64,000 nt of DNA from Ketogulonicigenium vulgare WSH-001 (GCF_000223375.1 NC_017386.1:62001-126000), one strand, 5' to 3'. Counted from the first letter of the stretch, positions 33,909-43,391 are shown. Notes: generated by a model not told the origin, from the sequence alone. Numbers and translations: made by a program.

Positions 33909-36900
33909 AATTTAGACTTTTCAGTGGCATAGGGCGACAGGGGGATCGTGATCGTCGCACGAAATCCGGTCTTTTCATAAACCTTCTTGATCTCACCGCT
34001 GAGGCGATAAGATATTTCGCCCTCTAGCAATTCGAATCCAAAGCCGTTTTCAGACGGCTCTTTCGCGCCCGGCCCACCCGTTTCCGACCAATCAATCGTA
34101 AGTTGGCTGTTCTCGAACTGCCATTGCACTTTCACCAGACCCGCATCGACCGAAAGCGCGCCATATTTGGCCGCATTCGTTGTTAACTCGTGGGCGACCA
34201 TGGTGAGTGAAAGACCGATTTGCACCGGCAGCGATAAATCGGGGCCCTCAATGTGAAAAGCACTATGCCCAAACGGCGCAAGTTCCGCAGTGAATATGTC
34301 AGCGATCGAGGAATCGACCCATTGATCCCGCGAGAGAGATCCATATGCGCGGCTTAAGGCCGCCAATCGTCCACTAAACGCGCGCTCAAATGTTGAAACG
34401 GATTGAGACTTTTCAATCGTGCGCTTGGCAATAGATCCCACGACGAGGAGCAGGTTTTTAACACGATGGTTGAGTTCCTCCACCAGAACATGCTGCATAT
34501 GCTCGGCTTCGGCCAATTGTGTAACATCTACAAAAGTGACGATCACACCATCTATTTCGTTCCCGTCGGTGCGGTATGGGATAACGCGCACAAGATATTG
34601 CTGCCCGTCGCGGTCTTTTGCGACATGATGATCCAAAGCATCGCCCGAGGCGAAAACGGCTCTTATATCTTCGCTCAGGCTGGGATAATCGAGTTGGCTG
34701 GACAGTTCTGTCAGGGGGCGACCGACATCATTCGTGCGCAGATTGAAGAATTGGGCGGCTTCAGGTGTAAAGGTACGAATAACAAGTCCACGATCCAAGA
34801 AGATCGTTGCAATGCGGGTGCTTTCAAAAAGATTGCGCAAATCATTATTGGCGCGATCTAGCTCCTCAATCTTTCCGTTCAATTCGGAATTTATGGTATT
34901 TAATTCTTCGTTGAGCGACTGCATCTCCTCTTTGGATGCCTCCAGCTCTTCGTTACTTGATTGGACTTCTTCATTCACAGAAACAAGCTCCTCATTCGAG
35001 GATTTAAGCTCTTCAAGCGCTGTTTCGTATTCTTCAATCGTTGATTGAAGCCGTTCTTTGGTATCCCGCAACTCGTGTTCAAGCTCTGTGTGCCGGTCGT
35101 CCGACAGGCTGTACTGGCCACCCAGTGCCTGTGCGGATGGCGGGGACTTCGCCTCGAACACAACAAGATAGAGCTGTTCCGCACCGGCCCGATCGCTGAT
35201 TGGCTCGATGGTGAAATCTACGATTTGCACCTCATCGCTTTCGCGTTCGGCCAGCAGATTTTGGCGCGTCACCCTTTTTTGCGTTGAAACGCATTCACTT
35301 AGCGCAGCGCGCAGATCCAGACGTAGCCCCTTTCGTGCGAGGGTCATCAATTGACGGCTCGGAACGCCTTGGGGCGCTTCTAGAAAGGGCGAGGTTCCCG
35401 CAGAATAATAAACGATATCCGCATCAGAGTTCACCACAACATGCGCGGGGGCAAACCGTTCCAGAATGCGGGATTCCACTTTGCTTCGCAGCGAGGTGTC
35501 CCGCTCCTTTTGCGAGCTCGCGCTGGCATCCGTGAAAAGGAAAGACCGATTGTGGCTGACATTCGACGTCAGTCGCAGCGCTTTTGGCGAATGGTCGCGG
35601 GCCTGGAAAATACGGTGCTTTTTATCGAGCGTGCTAAAAAGATGGCTATGTTTGCCAATACTTTCCGAGCTGCCAAGAAACAGATACCCACGCGGGCGCA
35701 AAGAATAGTGAAACACCGGGATCACATCGCGCTGCACCTCGGGGCCAAAATAGATCAGTAGATTACGGCACGACACCATATCCATGCGCGAAAACGGCGG
35801 GTCGCGCACCAGACTATGGGGCGAGAAAACACACATCTCGCGCACTTCGTTGATGATCACAAAGCTCGCGCCATCGGGGCGCACATAGCGCCGACGACGC
35901 TCCGCCGACAGGCCGTCGAGCAATGCCTCTGGATAGCGCCCGGCGCGCGCAACAGAGAGTGCAGCCTCGTCGATGTCGGTCGCAAATATCTGCACGCGCG
36001 GGGCATTCGGATGCCGCTCAATGAATTCGCGCATCAAGATTGCAATGGAATAGACCTCTTCGCCCGTTGCACATCCGGGCACCCAAATGCGCAGGGTATC
36101 AGAAGACTTTTTATGTTCGAAAAGTTTCGGAATAATCTCTTTTTCCAGTAACTTGAACGCGTCTTCGTCCCGAAAAAAGCTCGTGACGTTGATCAGAAGA
36201 TCACGAAAAAGGTTCGTTACCTCTGTCGGGTCCTTGCGCAACAAATCAATATAATTGTCCAGTGTCTCGCTTTGCTGAACCTGCATCCGTCTGCGAACAC
36301 GCCGGAAAAACGTCTTGGTTTTGTAGCCTGAAAAGTCATGGGTCGAGTGGCCTGCAAGTATGGCGCAGATTTCACGATGCGCACGCTGCAGATCCGTCCG
36401 GGTCAACTCGTCGCTTGCGCGGCTTACGGCCTCCAGCGTGTCAAAGCTGCGTGCAAAAATCCGAAGGCGGTCGGGGATTTCTTCGACAGGGATGGCAAGG
36501 TCGATGATGTTGATGCTGATAGCGCTTTGCGGCATGTCAGGGTTGAGCGCTTCGTCATCATCAAGGGATTGGGCAAGCGTCAGACCGCCCGCTTCGCGAA
36601 TGGCCTTGGCGCCCAAGGTTCCGTCTGCGTTTCCGCCCGAAAGTATGACCCCAACGGCATATTCGCGCTGATCTTGGGCAAGGTCGGCAAAGAACACATC
36701 CACGGGCTTACGCTCGCGCTTGGCCATGTCCGGCGCGTTTGACCGCAGCACGCCATCCTCGATCGTCAGGATTGCATCCGCGGGCATGATGTAAACGGTG
36801 TTAGACGCAACAGGCGTATCTGCGGCTGCGACAGCGACGGGCATACCGGTCCAGCCTGCGATGGCGTCGCAAACATCGCTGTCGCGAAGCTCCTCTAGGT

Positions 36901-37027
36901 GCATCACAATAACGATGGCGAACCCCGGGTTCGGCTCGAGCGTCTCGAAAAATGTCTCGAGCGCGGGAAGGGCGCTTTGGGCGCAACCGATTGAGACGAT
37001 AGGAAACCTGTCAGACAAGCGCAGCAT
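33905..37027 (-). CDS. CheB-CheR-PAS-HWE histidine kinase fusion
   Basis: 1040 aa, soluble. CheB-like methylesterase about 8-185; CheR methyltransferase about 210-480 with SAM-binding WVPGCATGEEVYS and SCRNLLIYF; linker; long coiled coil about 640-725 made of SSNEEL/SLNEEL repeats; PAS about 730-840; HWE kinase with LVEELNHRVKNLLLVV (acceptor His near 857) and MVAHELTTNAAKYGAL. The CheB nucleophile motif G-x-S-x-G-G reads GCAQSA, so Ala16 replaces the catalytic Ser, while His43 and Asp135 remain. The esterase is therefore probably inactive and may act in binding or sensing. Such hybrids can feed general stress regulators. No promoter identified. Confidence 0.93.
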   Translation of the reverse strand: MLRLSDRFPIVSIGCAQSALPALETFFETLEPNPGFAIVIVMHLEELRDSDVCDAIAGWTGMPVAVAAADTPVASNTVYIMPADAILTIEDGVLRSNAPDMAKRERKPVDVFFADLAQDQREYAVGVILSGGNADGTLGAKAIREAGGLTLAQSLDDDEALNPDMPQSAISINIIDLAIPVEEIPDRLRIFARSFDTLEAVSRASDELTRTDLQRAHREICAILAGHSTHDFSGYKTKTFFRRVRRRMQVQQSETLDNYIDLLRKDPTEVTNLFRDLLINVTSFFRDEDAFKLLEKEIIPKLFEHKKSSDTLRIWVPGCATGEEVYSIAILMREFIERHPNAPRVQIFATDIDEAALSVARAGRYPEALLDGLSAERRRRYVRPDGASFVIINEVREMCVFSPHSLVRDPPFSRMDMVSCRNLLIYFGPEVQRDVIPVFHYSLRPRGYLFLGSSESIGKHSHLFSTLDKKHRIFQARDHSPKALRLTSNVSHNRSFLFTDASASSQKERDTSLRSKVESRILERFAPAHVVVNSDADIVYYSAGTSPFLEAPQGVPSRQLMTLARKGLRLDLRAALSECVSTQKRVTRQNLLAERESDEVQIVDFTIEPISDRAGAEQLYLVVFEAKSPPSAQALGGQYSLSDDRHTELEHELRDTKERLQSTIEEYETALEELKSSNEELVSVNEEVQSSNEELEASKEEMQSLNEELNTINSELNGKIEELDRANNDLRNLFESTRIATIFLDRGLVIRTFTPEAAQFFNLRTNDVGRPLTELSSQLDYPSLSEDIRAVFASGDALDHHVAKDRDGQQYLVRVIPYRTDGNEIDGVIVTFVDVTQLAEAEHMQHVLVEELNHRVKNLLLVVGSIAKRTIEKSQSVSTFERAFSGRLAALSRAYGSLSRDQWVDSSIADIFTAELAPFGHSAFHIEGPDLSLPVQIGLSLTMVAHELTTNAAKYGALSVDAGLVKVQWQFENSQLTIDWSETGGPGAKEPSENGFGFELLEGEISYRLSGEIKKVYEKTGFRATITIPLSPYATEKSKF

Positions 37028-37327
37028 CCAAAATTAAGACCTGTTGCGGTGCATTCTAGTGATAGGTGCGCAGTTTGTCAGGGTATGAAGTGGCGCAAGT
37101 GTGGGACTTGTCGCGTCGCGGCGCGCTTCTTGGCATGAACGGACGATCCTTATCGATGTGATCGCTGCGCCGCTGCGCCGCAACAAGCTCGGCTGCATAG
37201 CTGAATTTTGTCTAGGCATAACGGCCAGACGGGAACCGAATCAGGGCAGCGGGAATTTGACTAGTGCTTGGGAGAGGGCGGCCTGCAATTTCAGCGCATG
37301 CCTTGCATCCGGTGGGGGGATTTATCG
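37028..37327. other. Divergent spacer between kinase fusion and ecfG
   Basis: 300 bases with no gene. A GGAAC at about 37230 has no CGTT at the right distance, so autoregulation of ecfG by its own product is not supported here. Nothing else recognised. Confidence 0.4.
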
Positions 37328-37924
37328 ATGACTGAGTTTGGCCTGTTGTCGGCGCGTGACAGTGTCCATGCACATTTGGACGCCGACAGGCTTTTTGCGC
37401 AAGGGACGCGTAAACTTGCCAAATCGCCAAGCATGATACGCAAAGTCGAGCGGATCAATGTGGTCGCGCACATACCCGCGCTTCGCCTGTTCGCACGCAG
37501 CCTTTGCCGTAATAACGCGGATGCCGACGATCTGTTGCAAGACACGCTGTTGCGCGCCATCGAAAAGGCAGCACAGTTCGAGCCTGGGACGAATTTACGC
37601 GCCTGGCTCTGCACCATCATGCGCAACCGGTTCTACACACTCTGGCACAAGCGCCAGCGGGAATATACCGGCGGCCCCGAATGTATCGCCGATGAGATTT
37701 CGATCGAAGTCGACGGCCAGTATTGGAATCTCAGGCTGGTCGAAATGGAACAAGCCATCGCAAAATTGCCTTTGCATCACCGCGAAGCGATCATGGTCAT
37801 CGCGGTGATGGGCGAAAGCTATACGCACGCGGCCGAGGTCTTTGGCTGTGATGTCGGCACAGTGAAAAGCCGGCTGAGCAGAGCCAGAGCGGCGCTGCGC
37901 GAACAGCTAGATCTGGACAGCTAA
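37328..37924 (+). CDS. ecfG: EcfG-type general stress sigma factor
   Basis: 198 aa ECF15-type sigma factor. Region 2 about residues 40-110 (HIPALRLFARSL, NNADADDLLQDTLLRAIEK, LRAWLCTIMRNRFYTLWHK) and region 4 about 135-195 (LPLHHREAIMVIAVMGESY, CDVGTVKSRLSRARAALRE). It directs RNA polymerase to GGAAC-N16/17-CGTT promoters and is held by NepR until a PhyR-type regulator is phosphorylated. Exact promoter sites around it support this. ATG 37328 follows a GGGGGG stretch; the 35 residues before MIRKVERIN are an N-terminal extension, and ATG 37433 is the alternative start. Convergent with nepR. Confidence 0.92.
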   Translation: MTEFGLLSARDSVHAHLDADRLFAQGTRKLAKSPSMIRKVERINVVAHIPALRLFARSLCRNNADADDLLQDTLLRAIEKAAQFEPGTNLRAWLCTIMRNRFYTLWHKRQREYTGGPECIADEISIEVDGQYWNLRLVEMEQAIAKLPLHHREAIMVIAVMGESYTHAAEVFGCDVGTVKSRLSRARAALREQLDLDS

Positions 37925-37933
37925 ATCTCGGGG

Positions 37934-38170
37934 CTATTCCCTGTCGGGGGTGGCGTTTAGACGATCTGCTTCAGAGGCTTGCTTCTGTTCTTGGGCGCGC
38001 TCCAGCGCCTCGCCCAAGGCGATTGCCAGCTTTGTAAGGTGGTCAGGCAACGGCTCCATCGCCACGGCGCCGACCATTGCACGCAGGTTGTCGCGGATCT
38101 CCGGCATCAGTGCTTCGGATGCGCGTTCCGCTTGGTCGGAAAGATGTGTTAACTTATCGTTTGACGTCAT
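37934..38170 (-). CDS. nepR: NepR-like anti-sigma factor
   Basis: 78 aa, helical and charged. The block EIRDNLRAMVGAVAMEP then LPDHLTKLAIALGEAL (residues 24-56) fits the NepR core, LR-x-x-Y-x-x-V-x-x-EP-x-P followed by an L-rich helix, which binds the sigma factor. The usual Tyr is Val here. It lies ten bases from the stop of ecfG on the opposite strand and 54 bases after the response regulator gene, so it is probably cotranscribed with the regulator. In most alphaproteobacteria nepR is instead in an operon with ecfG. The call rests on motif and context. Confidence 0.78.
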   Translation of the reverse strand: MTSNDKLTHLSDQAERASEALMPEIRDNLRAMVGAVAMEPLPDHLTKLAIALGEALERAQEQKQASEADRLNATPDRE

Positions 38171-38224
38171 AATCTACCTGACTGCGGATAATGCGGGACC
38201 ACTGCGCTAAGGGATTGAATGTCC

Positions 38225-38878
38225 CTATATCATATACTCACGACCGTAACGCATGAACTCGCGTTCAAGTTTCTGAAAAAGAAAAGGTGTGACATTCATT
38301 TCATCAAGCATCGCTGTCTGTGAAATCGATTTTTCCAGTGTGGCGGCCACCAGCCGATCTGCCGCCGCCTGATCATATACAAGCTGCCTTGCGCGCATCC
38401 GCAGGAAGGGCAGCAGGCTAAAAACCTTATCCTTCAGGGGGATATCGCGATTTTGCAGATCGAGGTCAGCAAGAAGCGCCAGTGTCGACGTCGGTTTATT
38501 ATGCAGGCTTGCCGTGCGTAATGCATCGGGCAACGCCCGCGGCGAGAAAGAGGTATAAAACAAAAAAGGGCAACGCCGCATACGCAGCTTCATCGCAAGA
38601 TCGAACGTATTGAGCCGACCCAGCCGGATATCCAATATAGCAGCCTGCGCCTCGGCTATGAACGGGGCTGCGGCCTCAATCGATGCGAAGGGGCCAACGA
38701 CAGTATTTCCGGTCATCTCAATATCGCTGACGATTTGGTCCGACATCATAAAATCGTCTTCAGCGACCAGTATTCTTACTGCTTTTTTGTGGGAAAGCGC
38801 ATGGCCGAATGTGCCAAGACTTTGGCCTTCGGACGGGTCATTCGCCGCGCTAAATTTCTGTTCAAGATATGCCATCAC
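38225..38878 (-). CDS. Response regulator with C-terminal sigma-2-like domain (atypical PhyR)
   Basis: 217 aa. Receiver domain about 34-145 with all key residues: Glu40/Asp41/Asp42, phospho-acceptor Asp83 (ILDIRLG), Thr109 (FYTS), Lys128 (HNKP). Residues 150-217 are not a DNA-binding domain; residues 152-185 align without gap to region 2 of the neighbouring EcfG (its residues 45-78) with 14 of 34 identical. Canonical PhyR has sigma-2 and sigma-4 mimics first and the receiver last. Here the order is reversed and no sigma-4 part is visible. With nepR next to it, the likely role is a phosphorylation-controlled NepR sponge (anti-anti-sigma), by inference. Confidence 0.82.
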   Translation of the reverse strand: MMAYLEQKFSAANDPSEGQSLGTFGHALSHKKAVRILVAEDDFMMSDQIVSDIEMTGNTVVGPFASIEAAAPFIAEAQAAILDIRLGRLNTFDLAMKLRMRRCPFLFYTSFSPRALPDALRTASLHNKPTSTLALLADLDLQNRDIPLKDKVFSLLPFLRMRARQLVYDQAAADRLVAATLEKSISQTAMLDEMNVTPFLFQKLEREFMRYGREYMI

Positions 38879-39199
38879 GCGTCCCTCCTTTATGCGGGGA
38901 TGCGGCGCACAACCGGACTTGTGAAGCCGTATAGATTCCTAGGCGTTGGATGGAATGCGCCAGCCGTTGACCGATCGTTCTGGCACGAACCTAACGGTTT
39001 CAGTTTGTATAGACCGGGCGCAGGATGACAACTGGAATCGTCGCTTGCAGGGGTATGAGGGCGGCGTCTCATGGCGAAACCCGGACGGGCAGCGCGGTTT
39101 TCCGCCAGCCGTGATCGGGGAAAATGGCGGGTTTCCTCGCAGTTTTGCGCGCATCAGGGCCGCGGGCCGCTTTACCCCGCTTGGGGCCCAGAATGACAT
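38879..39199. other. Intergenic region, no gene seen
   Basis: Upstream of the response regulator (minus) and of the PRC-barrel gene (plus). GGAGGGAC-type ribosome site of the regulator lies at its left edge. No exact EcfG site was found for the regulator itself. Open stretches on both strands lack ribosome sites and family resemblance. Confidence 0.35.
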
Positions 39200-39224
39200 G
39201 GAACTATCGCAGCGTCAGCCGGTT
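39200..39224 (+). promoter_or_regulatory. EcfG-type promoter, one mismatch
   Basis: GGAAC-N16-GGTT, 49 bases before the PRC-barrel gene at 39274. Confidence 0.5.
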
Positions 39225-39273
39225 TCCCTCATATGGCTGCCAAGTGGCGGCATGAACATGATCGGAATATCCA

Positions 39274-39759
39274 ATGAAAACCTTCATGCTAACGAGCGCT
39301 ATTGTTTTAACCGCCGCAACCGCGGGCTGGGCCCAGCAAGCCGCTGAACCGCCCGCCGGGGCACCGGCAATGCCTGCCCCAGAGGCGACAGCAGCGCCGC
39401 CCGAAGATGCAGGTGCGGGCCCGTCGGGTACGACCACCCTTGATGGACAGGCTGTTGATCCGGCCGCGCCGCGCACGGATGCTGGTATGGCCGCGCCCTC
39501 TGCCCAAGAGTTGACCGGTGCGACAGTCCTGGATGCTTCGGGAGAGACGATCGGCACCGTCACTGATTTGGAAGTGGACGGCGACGCCGTCACCGCTGTC
39601 TTGATCGATGTCGGCGCCTATATCGGCGGCGAGAGCAAAATCGTGCACCTGCCGATTGACGCATTCCATGTTGCCCGCGCGGGCGATGGCTCTGCCACGC
39701 ATATTGAGGCCTCGGTCACGCGGGCCGAGCTGGAAGCCATGGACCCCCATCAGGATTAA
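39274..39759 (+). CDS. Exported PRC-barrel domain protein (161 aa)
   Basis: Signal peptide MKTFMLTSAIVLTAATAGWA shares MLTSAIVL with the signal peptide of the two-barrel protein at 28339, so the two are probably paralogues. Mature part: Ala/Pro-rich low-complexity linker (about residues 22-80), then one PRC barrel (ELTGATVLDASGETIGTVTD, LIDVGAYIGGESKIVHLPID) to the C-terminus. The GGFLGIG turn of the other barrels is changed to GAYIGGE. Function unknown; probably periplasmic. Confidence 0.85.
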   Translation: MKTFMLTSAIVLTAATAGWAQQAAEPPAGAPAMPAPEATAAPPEDAGAGPSGTTTLDGQAVDPAAPRTDAGMAAPSAQELTGATVLDASGETIGTVTDLEVDGDAVTAVLIDVGAYIGGESKIVHLPIDAFHVARAGDGSATHIEASVTRAELEAMDPHQD

Positions 39760-39782
39760 GTCCTGCGCCTTTTCGGGATTGA

Positions 39783-39808
39783 GCCGGGCGTTTTCGCCCG
39801 GCCTTTCC
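39783..39808. terminator. Terminator between PRC-barrel gene and SDR gene
   Basis: GCCGGGCG, TTTT loop, CGCCCGGC followed by CTTTCC. Perfect 8-bp stem between convergent genes. Confidence 0.75.
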
Positions 39809-39809
39809 A

Positions 39810-40697
39810 TTAAATCATCGGTCTGCCGCCCGTCACAGCGATTGTCGCACCTGATGTATAGCTGGAAATCGGATCTGCCAGCATGACATAGGCCGACGCC
39901 AGCTCGGCGGGCTGTCCCGGACGGCCCATTGGGCTATTTGCACCAAATTGTGCGACATCCTCGGCGGATTTTGACGCCGGCTGCAATGGGGTCCAGACGG
40001 GTCCGGGCGCGACGCAGTTCACACGAATTGCGCGTTTGGCCAAAAGATGCGCCAAGCCCCCTGTGAAATTTTGAATCGCGCCTTTTGTCGCCGCATAGGC
40101 CACCATAGCCGGGCTTGGCTGGTCAGCGTTCACAGAGGTCGAATTAATGATCGACGCGCCCGCCTGCATATGCGGAACTGCGGCCTTCACCAGATAAAAC
40201 ATCGCGTGAATGTTGACGGCGAATGTCTTTTCCCATTCGGCATCAGCATAGTCCTCGATTTCGGAAAACTCTGACTGATGGGCGGCGTTGTTGACCAGAA
40301 TATCAATGCCGCCAAAGGCCTCGACCACGCGGGCAATAGCGCTGCGACAAAAATCTGCATCTGCGATATCGCCGGGGATCAACAGGCCGCGTTGGCCTGC
40401 GGCCTCGATCATGCGCAACGTGTCCTTGGCATCGGCGTCTTCGGCGTCATTCAGATATCCGATCGCGACATCGGCACCTTCGCGGGCAAATGCGATCGCG
40501 ACAGCGCGACCAATGCCGCTATCACCGCCGGTGATGAAAGCCCTTTTTCCCGTTAGCCTGCCGCTGCCCTTATAGGTTGTCTCGCCATGATCGGGCCGGG
40601 GGTCCATTTTAAGAAACGAACCCGGCGCGGGCTGTGTTTGCGCAGGGTAGGGTGGCATGGGATATGCGGGATGCGCCGTGTTCTTATCATCGCTCAT
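39810..40697 (-). CDS. SDR family oxidoreductase, general-stress type (YghA/YhdF-like)
   Basis: 295 aa. NAD(P)-binding FITGGDSGIGRAVAIAFARE near residue 54, NNAAHQ motif, catalytic Ser (INSTSVN) and YAATK (Tyr-x3-Lys). The N-terminal extension, PPYPAQTQPAPGSFLKMDPR followed by PDHGETTYKGSGRLTGK, is typical of the YghA/YhdF/GsiB-linked stress dehydrogenases. ATG 40697 follows AAGGAGA. Exact EcfG-type promoter 26 bases upstream. Physiological substrate of the family is not established. Confidence 0.93.
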   Translation of the reverse strand: MSDDKNTAHPAYPMPPYPAQTQPAPGSFLKMDPRPDHGETTYKGSGRLTGKRAFITGGDSGIGRAVAIAFAREGADVAIGYLNDAEDADAKDTLRMIEAAGQRGLLIPGDIADADFCRSAIARVVEAFGGIDILVNNAAHQSEFSEIEDYADAEWEKTFAVNIHAMFYLVKAAVPHMQAGASIINSTSVNADQPSPAMVAYAATKGAIQNFTGGLAHLLAKRAIRVNCVAPGPVWTPLQPASKSAEDVAQFGANSPMGRPGQPAELASAYVMLADPISSYTSGATIAVTGGRPMI

Positions 40698-40723
40698 TTT
40701 CTGTCTCCTTGATGCAAGAAGAA

Positions 40724-40748
40724 AACGGGCAGGGTGGCCAATTGTTCC
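40724..40748 (-). promoter_or_regulatory. EcfG-type promoter, exact match, for the SDR gene
   Basis: Minus strand GGAAC-N16-CGTT, 26 bases before the SDR start. Confidence 0.8.
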
Positions 40749-40929
40749 AGACAATGTCCCCCATGCGCCGTCCCGCTTTGGCCTGATTTCAAACGGCGGG
40801 CCTGAATTGGAACGCTGGGGTGATCCGCGTCGCGCAGCGACCACATCTGATGGTCACCGGCCTTGTCTATAACGGCCGGCTGCGCGGGTTTCGTCTGTGC
40901 TGGATCAAACTTGGCGGACGCCGTGAAGG
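40749..40929. other. Spacer between two divergent stress promoters
   Basis: About 180 bases with no gene seen, separating the exact EcfG sites of the SDR gene and the catalase gene. Confidence 0.4.
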
Positions 40930-40954
40930 GGAACCTATACCGGGCGAGATCGTT
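40930..40954 (+). promoter_or_regulatory. EcfG-type promoter, exact match, for catalase
   Basis: GGAAC-N16-CGTT, ending 71 bases before the catalase ATG. Confidence 0.8.
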
Positions 40955-41025
40955 GGAAGGGAGAGCGGTTTGAACCGTAACGTCGGCGCGCCCGGCGAGG
41001 CCCACCTCATACCAAAGGCAGGAAG

Positions 41026-43074
41026 ATGACGCGCAAGCCCTATGAAAGCAAAATTGGAAATGGTGGCGAGACCCAGCAGACGGGTGGCGCAGCACTGACA
41101 ACCAATCACGGTATACCGATATCGGATAACCAGAATTCATTGACCGCTGGCCAGCGTGGCCCCACACTTTTGGAGGACTTTCTTCTACGCGAGAAGATCT
41201 TTCATTTCGATCACGAGCGCATCCCCGAGCGCATTGTCCATGCACGCGGGTCCGCCGCCCATGGGGTGTTCACCTGCACCGATCCGATCCCGGAACTTTC
41301 CCGCGCAACTCTGTTTGCCGCAAAAGGCAAAGAGACCCCGGTCTTTGTACGCTTTTCGACGGTCGCGGGGGGCGCGGGGTCTGTTGACACACCGCGCGAT
41401 GTGCGCGGCTTTGCGGTTAAGTTCTACACCGACGAGGGCAACTGGGACCTTGTCGGGAACAATATCCCCGTCTTTTTCATCCAAGACGCGATCAAGTTCC
41501 CGGATTTGATCCATTCCGTGAAGATGGAGGCGGATCGTGGATTTCCGCAGGCCGCCTCTGCTCATGACACGTTTTGGGACTTTATCTCGCTGATGCCGGA
41601 ATCGCTTCATACGGTGATCTGGGCCATGTCCGACCGCGCCATTCCGCGAAGCCTGCGCATGATGGAAGGCTTTGGGGTCCATACCTTTAAGTTGGTCAAT
41701 GCCGAGGGTGAAAGTCATTTTGTGAAGTTTCACTGGAAGCCGGTGCTGGGGACGCAATCGCTGGTCTGGGATGAAAGCGCAAAGCTGCAGGGTGCCGACA
41801 ATGATTATCACCGGCGCGACCTCTATGAGGCTATCGCGGCAGGCGATTACCCGTCATGGGATTTCGCGGTGCAGATCTTTGACCAAGATTTCGCCGATAG
41901 CCTGCCCTATGATGTTCTCGACCCCACGAAGATTATCCCCGAAGAACTTGTGCCGCTGCGGGTGATCGGTCGCCTGACCCTCAATCGAAACCCCGACAAT
42001 CATTTCGCTGAGAACGAGCAGGCGGCCTTCCTGCCCTCGAATGTCGTGCCGGGTATTGATTTTTCGGACGATCCGCTGCTGCAGGGTCGGCTTTTCAGCT
42101 ATCTTGATACGCAAAAGTCGCGCCTTGGAACGACGAATTTCCACCAGATCCCGGTGAACGCCCCGAAATGTCCCTATGCCAATATGATGCGCGATGGCCT
42201 GATGCAGACCGCCGTGCCCAAAGGGCGCGCGAATTACGAACCAAATAGCCTTGATGAATTAGGCGAGAACCCCGGCCCACGTCCCAGCGCCCAGGGCTTT
42301 GCAACCGCGAGGCAGGCGGTGCAGGGTGATAAGCAGCGATTGCGGCCGCAAAGTTTCGGCGATCACTACAGCCAGCCGCGCATGTATTGGCACTCGATGA
42401 CGGATAATGAACGCGCGCATATTGCGTCTGCTTTCGTCTTTGAACTGTCAAAAGTCCAGGCTGATCACGTGCGTCAGCGGGTGCTGTCGCATCTGCGGGT
42501 CATCGACGAAAAGCTTGGCGCGCGTGTGGCGCGCGGTCTGGGCGTGGCTTTGCCGCAGGCTGCCACCCCATTCGTGGCGCCGCAAGATTTGGGAACCTCG
42601 GCCGCGCTGTCAATCCAATCGAACTGGCATGCAAAGCTAGAGGGCCGCAAGGTCGGCGTGCTGATCGCCGAAGGGTCAGACAAGCAGGCGTTGGATGATC
42701 TCATTGCCGCGATCGAGGGCGAGGGCGGTCAGGCATTTATTGTGGCACCGAAGGTTGGAGAATTGCAGCTCAAGGGTGGCACGATCAAGGCAGATGGCCA
42801 GCTTGCGGGCTCCCCTTCGGTGCTGTTCGATGCGATCGCTATGATCTTGATGCCCAAGCAGGCCGAGGCGCTGGCAAAAGAGGCCGCCGCGATCGCATTT
42901 GTCATGGATGCCTATGCGCATCTGAAGGCCATCGGGCACTGCAAGGGCTCGCAAGTCATTTTGGACCGGGCGGGGATCGCAGATGGTGAAGGCATTGGCA
43001 CCAACGCCCAATTGGCCGAGATGGCGAAATACCGCTATTGGTCGCGCGAAGCGACGCTGCGCGATTTGGCGTAA
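41026..43074 (+). CDS. katE: Large-subunit monofunctional catalase (HPII/KatE type)
   Basis: 682 aa clade 2 catalase, heme enzyme that dismutates hydrogen peroxide. Catalytic His in [10 protein letters not shown] (near 72), distal Asn in [13 protein letters not shown] (near 145), proximal heme Tyr in [15 protein letters not shown] (near 358). The C-terminal 150 residues ([20 protein letters not shown] and onward) form the flavodoxin/DJ-1-like domain specific to large catalases. AGGAAG ribosome site. Under an exact EcfG-type promoter, consistent with general stress control, as katE is under RpoS in E. coli. Confidence 0.97.
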   Translation: MTRKPYESKIGNGGETQQTGGAALTTNHGIPISDNQNSLTAGQRGPTLLEDFLLREKIFHFDHERIPERIVHARGSAAHGVFTCTDPIPELSRATLFAAKGKETPVFVRFSTVAGGAGSVDTPRDVRGFAVKFYTDEGNWDLVGNNIPVFFIQDAIKFPDLIHSVKMEADRGFPQAASAHDTFWDFISLMPESLHTVIWAMSDRAIPRSLRMMEGFGVHTFKLVNAEGESHFVKFHWKPVLGTQSLVWDESAKLQGADNDYHRRDLYEAIAAGDYPSWDFAVQIFDQDFADSLPYDVLDPTKIIPEELVPLRVIGRLTLNRNPDNHFAENEQAAFLPSNVVPGIDFSDDPLLQGRLFSYLDTQKSRLGTTNFHQIPVNAPKCPYANMMRDGLMQTAVPKGRANYEPNSLDELGENPGPRPSAQGFATARQAVQGDKQRLRPQSFGDHYSQPRMYWHSMTDNERAHIASAFVFELSKVQADHVRQRVLSHLRVIDEKLGARVARGLGVALPQAATPFVAPQDLGTSAALSIQSNWHAKLEGRKVGVLIAEGSDKQALDDLIAAIEGEGGQAFIVAPKVGELQLKGGTIKADGQLAGSPSVLFDAIAMILMPKQAEALAKEAAAIAFVMDAYAHLKAIGHCKGSQVILDRAGIADGEGIGTNAQLAEMAKYRYWSREATLRDLA

Positions 43075-43087
43075 GAGCGGGTATTGC

Positions 43088-43127
43088 GGTGGGGCGTCTT
43101 ATGCGCGGGCGCCCCACCCGTATTTTT
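43088..43127 (+). terminator. Terminator after catalase
   Basis: GGTGGGGCG, 13-nt loop, CGCCCCACC followed by CGTATTTTT. Perfect 9-bp GC stem with U-tract. Confidence 0.85.
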
Positions 43128-43391
43128 GCGGCGCGATCTGGCGCGCGGTGTTGCACGGTGGGCATGGTCGATCCCGCGCCTTAAAAGACGCCGCCGCGGC
43201 CTGATCGCTGTCGCTCTTATTGGACGAACCGGTCCGGTTTGCCGCATATGAAACGCGAAACTTATTCTTTTCATCTGATGACTTAGCCGCTGAACTTACC
43301 CCCCGTCGCACACAAATCTGTCCGGCAGGGCGGATGAGTTGATAGGCCATCAGAGCGCGTGCAATATGCGTTTACCACCAAGGGAAATATC
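43128..43391. other. Intergenic region, uncertain short frame
   Basis: A minus-strand frame ending near 43099 reads SDSDQAAAASFKARDRPC then PPCNTARQIAPQKYGWGARA, which looks gene-like (CPPC motif), but no start with a ribosome site was found and it runs into the catalase terminator. No other feature seen. Confidence 0.25.

Noticed and set aside
37229..37260. GGAAC upstream of ecfG as an autoregulatory promoter
   Set aside because: No CGTT or single-mismatch -10 at 16 or 17 bases; spacing leads to GAAT.
40806..40835. GGAAC between the SDR and catalase genes as an extra EcfG promoter
   Set aside because: The -10 position reads TCGC or CGCG, not CGTT.
43099..43350. Minus-strand frame with a CPPC motif after the catalase
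   Set aside because: Gene-like composition but no start codon with a ribosome site, and its end runs into the catalase terminator. Kept only as a note in the intergenic entry.
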